Assembly (NCBI GenBank): GCA_030849805.1
Contig: JASANZ010002273.1
Span: forward strand, 124,001-188,000
Origin: Sergeia podlipaevii
Taxonomy: Eukaryota > Euglenozoa > Kinetoplastea > Trypanosomatida > Trypanosomatidae
Direction: 5' to 3'
Length of the DNA: 64,000 nt
Below the pieces are notes generated by a model. It was given only the letters and a program-made list of their open reading frames with translations. It was not told the origin of the DNA and searched no databases. Positions 58,732-64,000 of the stretch are shown in pieces; within the stretch, counting starts at the first letter, position 1, and each line of letters opens with the position of its first letter. A program made the position numbers and the translations under genes.

Positions 58732-61056
58732 ATGCTCGACGAACGAACATTAAGACCACAACGCCGTGCGCGCTTTGTGGGGAGCAGTAGTGATCGTGGC
58801 GCGAGTGAGACACGACTCACTTCTCTCCGCGGCATTCCAAGTCGTCGAGCTTTATCACAACGTGTTGATTCCTCTCGGCGTCGCGACGTGCACGGTGGCG
58901 GCGGTGGTGCACGGCGAGGAAGCACAGTGGATACGCGACGCTACGTCACATCAGCGAAAAACAATTCTAACGCGTCTCTGCACAACTTGTTGCGCCGCCT
59001 CCGTACATACCGCACCTTTGCTCCACTTTTTGATTGTGATGAAGGCATCAACGCAAATGCAACCACAGCCAACACTCTCGCTGTTTATTCAGAGGAGGAA
59101 CTTACGCGTGACACGTTGAACCCGCACATGAACTTGTGGGAAACTATTGACGTACTTCTCGACACCTCGCTTTCAAATCTCATGCGACACAACACAAACG
59201 ATCACTTCTTTACCATGTTAGATCACGTCGTGCCGGAGACGACACGCATGCGACCTCGCAAGACTGTAATTGTGGCCGACTCACCTGTGTCGCCGCAGCA
59301 GCAAAGGGAGCTGCAAACCAGCACTGGGGCCACATATCCTTCCAAGACACCTGCACCGCCTTCCACCATCGCTAGAGGCAACCCAATTGTGGTGCATAGC
59401 ACACGTACAAGCAGCAGTGGCGCAGTCATGGCCGGTGCGTGGGCACGCGATCACCCAATCGCCGCAACCGCTGACCGCGTACGTGAAGAGATGGACTTCT
59501 GGGAAGATGCAGCGCACATCCGAGACAGAGCCTCCCAATCTCAGTACCTACTCAGTGCGCGCAGAGACCTGGCGACGTTACGCAGGCAGAGCACTTCTCA
59601 CTTTGGATCCGCCGCGGCGCCACTTCTGTACCCTGGGCAGACCCGCATCACTCTGACGTCGCCGTCACCAGTACACGACTGCGAGAACAAGGCTCGCCAG
59701 CAGCGGGAAGCCCTTGCGGCTGGACAGAAGGAGGCGTGGTGGAAGTTCACTACTGGAAGGCGCACTAGCGTCGATGGCTGCGCGTCATTTGGCACTGCCG
59801 CACTGTCCTCCCCGAGGGGCTCTTCCATTACAGGTCATTCGATCCTGTCAGGTACCACTACGCCGAGAAATGCGGGGACTGCTCTTGCTGGTCCGTTCAT
59901 GCTGTCTGCTCCTTGCATGGCTTTAGCCACTGCATCATTTAACGATTCCCAACAGCAGCAGCAAGAGCATCAGCGACGCTTGTCGAGCGGAGTTGCGGCC
60001 ACCTACCCTCTCTCCCATCAGAATCGCGTGGTGTGCGACTACGAAGACAGCAGTGCTCTACATGAGTGGGTGCAGAGTGGGTGGATGCACCACACACACA
60101 GACACGAGAATGCCGCCCTACGTATTCAGTCGGCTTTCCGCGTCTACTGTGCCCGACGCATTACAGCGCTACGCCGCCACGCGCGCTTTTTAGCCTTTGC
60201 AGAGGCAGTGAAGGCGGAGGCTGATGCTTTTTGTCAGTGGGAAGTGGCCTCGAAGCTTTCCTGGCAGCAGCGCAGCACCACCGGCGAGGCGGACAAAGTG
60301 GTGCAGTCGATGAGGTTCTTTATGAATAAGATTAACGCGGTGGTTGAGATACGGCGGGCACGACGGAAGGCAGCAGCGGATGTGGAGAACGAGATTCATG
60401 AGTACGCCGCGCTTACCATCCAGCGCGTGTACAGAGGTCACTTGGGCCGGGAGCAGAGTGGTGCACTGCGTCATCCTGAGCAGTACGCGGAGAAACAGAA
60501 GCGGCGCAACGCTCACTATGCAGTCGTGATTCAGTCTGCATGGCGGTGTTACTCGGCAACACGGCGATGGAATCGTATGCGTACTGCTGCTGCTACCATA
60601 CAGCGTGCTTTCAGATGCCACGCCGCGCGTGTTCACCTGCTAGCACTAAGACGCACGGGCATAGCGGAGTGTCACGGTGAACTACGTCGGCACGCGGCAA
60701 GCGTTATTGAACGTTTCTTTCTGCGCTTGCTGGCAGAACAGCGCTGCTTCTACAGCCGACATAAGGCTTATATTGACAGGTTGCAGAGAGTTGGCCGAGG
60801 ACTCTTACAGCGGCGGGCATTGGGACAATGGGAAAAGACCGCAGAGCGGCTAGAAGTGGCGCGGAAGTGCGCGCAACGCTGGCGGGCGGCGAAACGGGTG
60901 CGCTGTGCCAAGACGGAGGCCAGGCGCAGACGCGACTGGTGGAAGCGTGAGTGTGATGTGAGGATGATGCAGGATGCTGCCAGTACTATACAGCACGCGT
61001 GGCGCAATTATGTAGGCCGTGACAGGCCAGCATTGTCTGCATCTGACGAGCTTTAG
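58732..61056 (+). CDS. IQ-motif repeat protein (calmodulin-binding)
   Basis: This 774-residue protein has a basic, disordered N-terminal region (about 1-85), a mixed middle part (85-440) with low-complexity stretches (Ala/Ser/Gly; a Gln run near 405-410) and a C-terminal half carrying a series of IQ motifs. Their key Ile-Gln pairs are at Gln466 (RIQSAFRVYCARR), Gln564 (TIQRVYRGHLGRE), Gln601 (VIQSAWRCYSATRR), Gln624 (TIQRAFRCHAAR) and Gln754 (TIQHAWRNYVGRD). A degenerate sixth lies near 663. IQ motifs bind calmodulin or related EF-hand light chains. There is no motor domain, so this is a scaffold, and a flagellar or cytoskeletal site is plausible but not shown. The ATG at 58732 is the first in the frame. 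Confidence 0.85.
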   Translation: MLDERTLRPQRRARFVGSSSDRGASETRLTSLRGIPSRRALSQRVDSSRRRDVHGGGGGARRGSTVDTRRYVTSAKNNSNASLHNLLRRLRTYRTFAPLFDCDEGINANATTANTLAVYSEEELTRDTLNPHMNLWETIDVLLDTSLSNLMRHNTNDHFFTMLDHVVPETTRMRPRKTVIVADSPVSPQQQRELQTSTGATYPSKTPAPPSTIARGNPIVVHSTRTSSSGAVMAGAWARDHPIAATADRVREEMDFWEDAAHIRDRASQSQYLLSARRDLATLRRQSTSHFGSAAAPLLYPGQTRITLTSPSPVHDCENKARQQREALAAGQKEAWWKFTTGRRTSVDGCASFGTAALSSPRGSSITGHSILSGTTTPRNAGTALAGPFMLSAPCMALATASFNDSQQQQQEHQRRLSSGVAATYPLSHQNRVVCDYEDSSALHEWVQSGWMHHTHRHENAALRIQSAFRVYCARRITALRRHARFLAFAEAVKAEADAFCQWEVASKLSWQQRSTTGEADKVVQSMRFFMNKINAVVEIRRARRKAAADVENEIHEYAALTIQRVYRGHLGREQSGALRHPEQYAEKQKRRNAHYAVVIQSAWRCYSATRRWNRMRTAAATIQRAFRCHAARVHLLALRRTGIAECHGELRRHAASVIERFFLRLLAEQRCFYSRHKAYIDRLQRVGRGLLQRRALGQWEKTAERLEVARKCAQRWRAAKRVRCAKTEARRRRDWWKRECDVRMMQDAASTIQHAWRNYVGRDRPALSASDEL

Positions 61057-61547
61057 TGCAGCACTATCTGCTGATGTGTTCACCCGAAAATATCTCTACG
61101 CGGAAGAGATATGTTGTGGGATTGTATTTCTAAAATGTCTGTAGATAACTCATGTATACTTATTTCTTCGCAAAACTTTCTTGTTTTGCAAAACAAACAC
61201 ACTTTTGTATTTATGGCTACACAGGTATAGGTGCGCTATGCTGTGTTCCTATTGGAGAGAAAAGCTTCAGAAAGCCGAAAAGATAATAATTGTTGCTTTC
61301 ATTGAGTTGAGTGACGTACTCAAGTTAGTGGAGCAGGAGGAGGGAGCGGGGTTGACTGACGAAGGCGTCGTTTCGCATGGTATATTTATTTTTCTTTTTT
61401 TCTCTTTGTTCATTTTTGGATTTGTTTCTTAGTAGCATCACGTGGCCCTTACCATAAAACGAATCACACATACACAGACCTACAATATATATAAATTTAT
61501 ACAGATATCTTTTTTTGTGAAGTAACCCCAGTCAAATTTGGTGGGAT
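61057..61547. other. Intergenic with a candidate small ORF
   Basis: AT-rich, with an unusually protein-like 64-codon ATG frame at 61238-61432 described separately, then (TA)n and a short T tract with AG at 61521-61522 before the next gene. Confidence 0.5.
61238..61432 (+). CDS. Candidate small tail-anchored protein (uncertain)
   Basis: A 64-codon ATG frame. The first 45 residues are polar and helical (MLCSYWREKLQKAEKI, then LSDVLKLVEQEEGAGLTDEG) and the last 17 form a hydrophobic span (IFIFLFFSLFIFGFV), giving a tail-anchor layout. CACAG at 61220-61224 lies 14 bases upstream and could be an acceptor, though no strong tract precedes it. The hydrophobic end is T-rich DNA and may be chance. No family is recognised. 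Confidence 0.2.
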   Translation: MLCSYWREKLQKAEKIIIVAFIELSDVLKLVEQEEGAGLTDEGVVSHGIFIFLFFSLFIFGFVS

Positions 61548-62408
61548 ATGCCTCTAAGTGAGACTGAGTTGAGCATGGCAGTGGACGTTGCTCTTCGCGC
61601 GGCGCACACTGCCGCATCTACAATCAACTATGCAATGAATGAGCATGGCAGCTCATCTAGCAGTTTGGACGTGCAGGCGAAGGGCAATCCAGTTGACCTT
61701 GTTACGAGATATGACAAGCAGTGCGAGGCGGAGGTGCTGGCCATTCTGCGCTCTAGTACCCCACTGTACGCCATCTTGAGTGAGGAAACACACGGCGATG
61801 TAGAACTGGGTGATGAGCCCACGTGGGTGGTGGACCCCATTGATGGCACTACAAGCTTTGTGCACGGCTTGTATGACTGCTGCGTCTCTATTGCACTTGT
61901 TGTGGATAAGGAGCCGGTAGTAGGCGTGGTCAGTGCACCACGGCTGCAGGAGGTATACACCGCAGCGAAGGGAAGAGGCGCATTTTGCAACGGGCAGCGC
62001 ATTCATGTGTCATCCACCTCTGTGCTGCAGGAGGCAGTTGTTCTTGTTCATCAGGCCTACAATCGTTCCGAAGAGGCAGTGGCCAGTGTGGTGGAGATGC
62101 AGAAGGAGCTGGCAAAGATACCGGTACGGTCACTGCGTAACAACGGAGCAGCAGCGCTTGACATGTGCTTTATCGCTACTGGACGGGCGGATCTTTACTT
62201 GGAAGTCGGTATTCACGCGTGGGACTACGCTGCCGGCACACTTATCGTTAGAGAAGCTGGCGGTGTTGTCCACGACGTCGAGGACACAGAGACTTTTAGC
62301 CTAACACGACGAGGGATGTGTTGTGGCAGTTGCAAGGCGCTGACTGCTCAAGGCGTGCAGCTAGCAAAGAAGTACAAGTATCGGGATTGCATACTCAATC
62401 GCAACTGA
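61548..62408 (+). CDS. IMPA: Inositol-1(or 4)-monophosphatase
   Basis: This 286-residue Mg2+-dependent, lithium-sensitive-type phosphatase releases free myo-inositol from inositol monophosphate, feeding phosphatidylinositol and GPI-anchor synthesis. All metal-site motifs are present: the SEE pair at 78-80, WVVDPIDGTTSF at 93-104 (Asp96, Asp99) and HAWDYAAGTLIVREAGG at 223-239 (Asp226). The substrate strand SLRNNGAAALDMCFIATGRAD matches the family's G-S/A-A-A-L block. Length is essentially that of human IMPA1 (277). No presequence is visible, so it is probably cytosolic. The assignment to inositol rather than another small phosphomonoester rests on overall similarity. Confidence 0.95.
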   Translation: MPLSETELSMAVDVALRAAHTAASTINYAMNEHGSSSSSLDVQAKGNPVDLVTRYDKQCEAEVLAILRSSTPLYAILSEETHGDVELGDEPTWVVDPIDGTTSFVHGLYDCCVSIALVVDKEPVVGVVSAPRLQEVYTAAKGRGAFCNGQRIHVSSTSVLQEAVVLVHQAYNRSEEAVASVVEMQKELAKIPVRSLRNNGAAALDMCFIATGRADLYLEVGIHAWDYAAGTLIVREAGGVVHDVEDTETFSLTRRGMCCGSCKALTAQGVQLAKKYKYRDCILNRN

Positions 62409-63041
62409 CTGGTGCGACTATCGACTTATATTGGATATTGTTCTATTTACTGGCTATATAGGCAGACGTGTAAGCGAATTGCTTATGCTGCGGTTTTTTC
62501 TTTAAAATGAAAAAGTTGTAGTACTACATACATGTACTTGACAGGATGGGTCTCTATTTTATTGTTACTGTTGTACTCTGCCCAATTATTGCCTCTATTT
62601 TGTATTGACGCAATTCACCTGGATCAGTGTTTTCAGGCTGCGTATTGAGAGAAGGGTGAGGGCCAAGAAGAGAAGATGAAGAGCTTCACCTATCCTTCTC
62701 TTATTGTCTTCAAAGTAGCTATTCTTTTTGTGGAACACTTCACTCTACCAAGTCTATCTTGCACATCCCTACCTTTCTACTTGCTTTATCACTCATTCCT
62801 CTTCTTCTTCTTTTTTTTTTCTTTTCTGTTGGTTATTATTCACGAAGCAAGAAAAAAAAAAGTACATTACAAGTAGGTGTTGAATACATATACATATTGA
62901 GACAGTTTGTACGTGCCTTCGTTTATATTTAGTTGTAGTCTTCGGTATTTACATATACAACTACAGTTCTCCAGACTTCAAGCAGTTGCGTTTCTGCCTC
63001 TTTCTGTACTCACTATATTCTTCATTTTATCTCCCCTCAAA
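62409..63041. other. Intergenic and 5' region of the otubain gene
   Basis: T-rich with poly-T near 62813 and AT-rich DNA. CTCCAG (AG at 62973-62974) is a likely acceptor, giving a 5' UTR of about 67 bases. The open frame upstream of the ATG at 63042 has no ATG. No other gene is seen. Confidence 0.55.
62959..62974 (+). promoter_or_regulatory. Candidate trans-splice acceptor
   Basis: CAACTACAGTTCTCCAG with AG at 62973-62974. The nearest long pyrimidine tract is farther upstream (about 62790-62829), so the site is tentative. Confidence 0.4.
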
Positions 63042-63830
63042 ATGGCGTTGACCACCCCGGAAGAGCTGATGATGATTGAGGCACAGATGCATGCCATCAA
63101 AACAGAAGTAGACCTGCAGCTGCCCCTCAGTACGCCTGAGCCTCTCACACGTGATTGCCAACTTACTTCAACTTTTCAGCATGACTCTGTCTTTGCAGGG
63201 AAGATAGCGTCACTCGTGCAAGGACTACCCAACAAGTATGTCAGCATCCGTTATGCTCGTAGGGACGGTAACTGCTTCTATCGGTGTGCAGCCTTTCAAC
63301 TTTTCTGTTTAATGCAGCGCGACGTTATGTTTGCCGCCTATTGCACAGATGTTATGAAGTCTTTACGCCCTAGACTGATCGCTCAGTACGGTGACTATAG
63401 CGCTGACTTTAGCGATGTGGTTGAAGAGGCTGCTGCTAAAATCACGAGTGGAGTGTGGGCTACACCTGATCATATTCGTGACGTGGTGAGCGGAGAGGAG
63501 GGATCATATATTATTGTCTACTTCCGCTATGTGGTGTCCCTGCAGATTAGGCTCAAAGAGGAGGACATTCTGCCCTTTGTTTTGGGACTTGACTATCCTT
63601 CCGTGGAGGCGTATTGCGTGGCAGAAGTGGAGCCAGTTGATCATGTAAGCGATAACATACAACTCGTTGCATTTGCAGAGCTATTTGATGTATTGATACG
63701 GGTGGAAATGCTTGATAGAAACCCAGGAAAGACCACCACGACGATTGTACTGAACGACTCATGCAAGAGGGACAAGTGTGCCATCAATTTACTCTTTCAG
63801 CCAGGCCATTATGACTTACTTGAGGGGTGA
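63042..63830 (+). CDS. OTUB: Otubain, ubiquitin-specific cysteine peptidase (family C65)
   Basis: This 262-residue deubiquitinase is of the OTUB1/2 group. The catalytic loop RRDGNCFYR places Asp75 and Cys78 in the active site, and the matching His is His256 in LLFQPGHYDLLEG at the C terminus, so the triad is complete. The N-terminal helix (EELMMIEAQMHAIKTEV) and the SIRYARRDGNCFYRC segment match OTUB1 order. The central part has the family's long helices (about 85-160) and the EPVDHVSDNIQLVAFAELF strand that contacts ubiquitin. Length equals human OTUB1 (271). OTUB1 prefers Lys48-linked chains; that is family knowledge. The chosen ATG opens with MALTTPEELM, and the stop is 170 bases from the window end. 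Confidence 0.95.
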   Translation: MALTTPEELMMIEAQMHAIKTEVDLQLPLSTPEPLTRDCQLTSTFQHDSVFAGKIASLVQGLPNKYVSIRYARRDGNCFYRCAAFQLFCLMQRDVMFAAYCTDVMKSLRPRLIAQYGDYSADFSDVVEEAAAKITSGVWATPDHIRDVVSGEEGSYIIVYFRYVVSLQIRLKEEDILPFVLGLDYPSVEAYCVAEVEPVDHVSDNIQLVAFAELFDVLIRVEMLDRNPGKTTTTIVLNDSCKRDKCAINLLFQPGHYDLLEG

Positions 63831-64000
63831 GTTGGCTGCAATGGGTGGCGCTACGTGGTATTTTGAATATGCTTTTTGCAGAGCGCCGATGGAAGAGCGC
63901 GAAAGAACAAAAAGAAAAAAAAATTATAACGATTGCTTGCTTTTGCCGTTACATTTTTGTAATTTAGATAAGTAGAGCTATCTAGCATTTTTACACTTGT
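63831..64000. other. 3' flank of otubain gene to window end
   Basis: About 170 bases of probable 3' UTR, purine-rich near 63890-63930. No further gene start is visible. Confidence 0.6.

Noticed and set aside
62907..63041. Hydrophobic N-terminal extension of otubain resembling a signal sequence
   Set aside because: It starts at TTG, is T-rich, and contains the probable splice acceptor; otubains are soluble and the ATG at 63042 gives the usual length.
1..64000. tRNA, rRNA, spliced-leader, CRISPR and retroelement signatures
   Set aside because: Visual search for T-loop consensus, the SL exon, spaced direct repeats, reverse transcriptase or transposase motifs and long terminal repeats found nothing convincing.

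Overview
The window looks like nuclear DNA from a trypanosomatid (Kinetoplastea). I count 24 intron-less protein genes, all on the + strand, in one unbroken head-to-tail run. They are separated by T-rich gaps of about 0.5-3.2 kb full of poly-T, (TA)n, (CA)n and (ATT)n tracts, while the genes themselves are visibly GC-richer. Most genes are preceded by a polypyrimidine tract and then an AG 30-180 bases before the ATG, the pattern of SL trans-splicing acceptors. This fits part of one polycistronic transcription unit; no promoter or strand switch is visible. TGA, TAG and TAA all serve as terminators, so the standard code applies. I cannot fix the species. No tRNA, rRNA, spliced-leader gene, transposon or CRISPR was recognised.

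Layout. 1-18 kb: a possibly 5'-truncated unknown protein, a very long gene-free gap, a large disordered coiled-coil protein, a VAP-like MSP-domain tail-anchored protein, a WW-domain coiled-coil protein, and a 1467-residue TMEM94-like P-type ATPase relative. 18-36 kb: a TTC27-like TPR protein, the NAT10/Kre33 RNA acetyltransferase, OSCP1, a mitochondrial ferredoxin-fold-like protein, a tiny QCR9-like bc1 subunit, eIF3b and a single-pass, probably mitochondrial protein. 37-50 kb: a macro-domain ADP-ribose enzyme, a METTL25-type methyltransferase with a zinc-finger insertion, a Q-rich zinc-finger plus ubiquitin-like protein, a two-TM protein and NMNAT. 51-64 kb: a membrane cytochrome b5-domain protein, an aldonolactone oxidase (ascorbate synthesis), SDA1, a 127-residue unknown, an IQ-repeat protein, inositol monophosphatase and otubain.

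As usual in trypanosomatids, neighbours are not an operon in the functional sense. Loose themes are ribosome production and translation (NAT10, SDA1, eIF3b), mitochondrion/redox (QCR9-like, ferredoxin-like, lactone oxidase, cytochrome b5), NAD/ADP-ribose metabolism (NMNAT, macro domain), and probable flagellar or cytoskeletal proteins (OSCP1, IQ protein). The most unusual items are the TMEM94-like pump relative, the degenerate ferredoxin-like protein, the zinc-finger/ubiquitin-like protein and several structured or ORF-bearing islands inside the gaps. I did not find a convincing undescribed multi-gene system.
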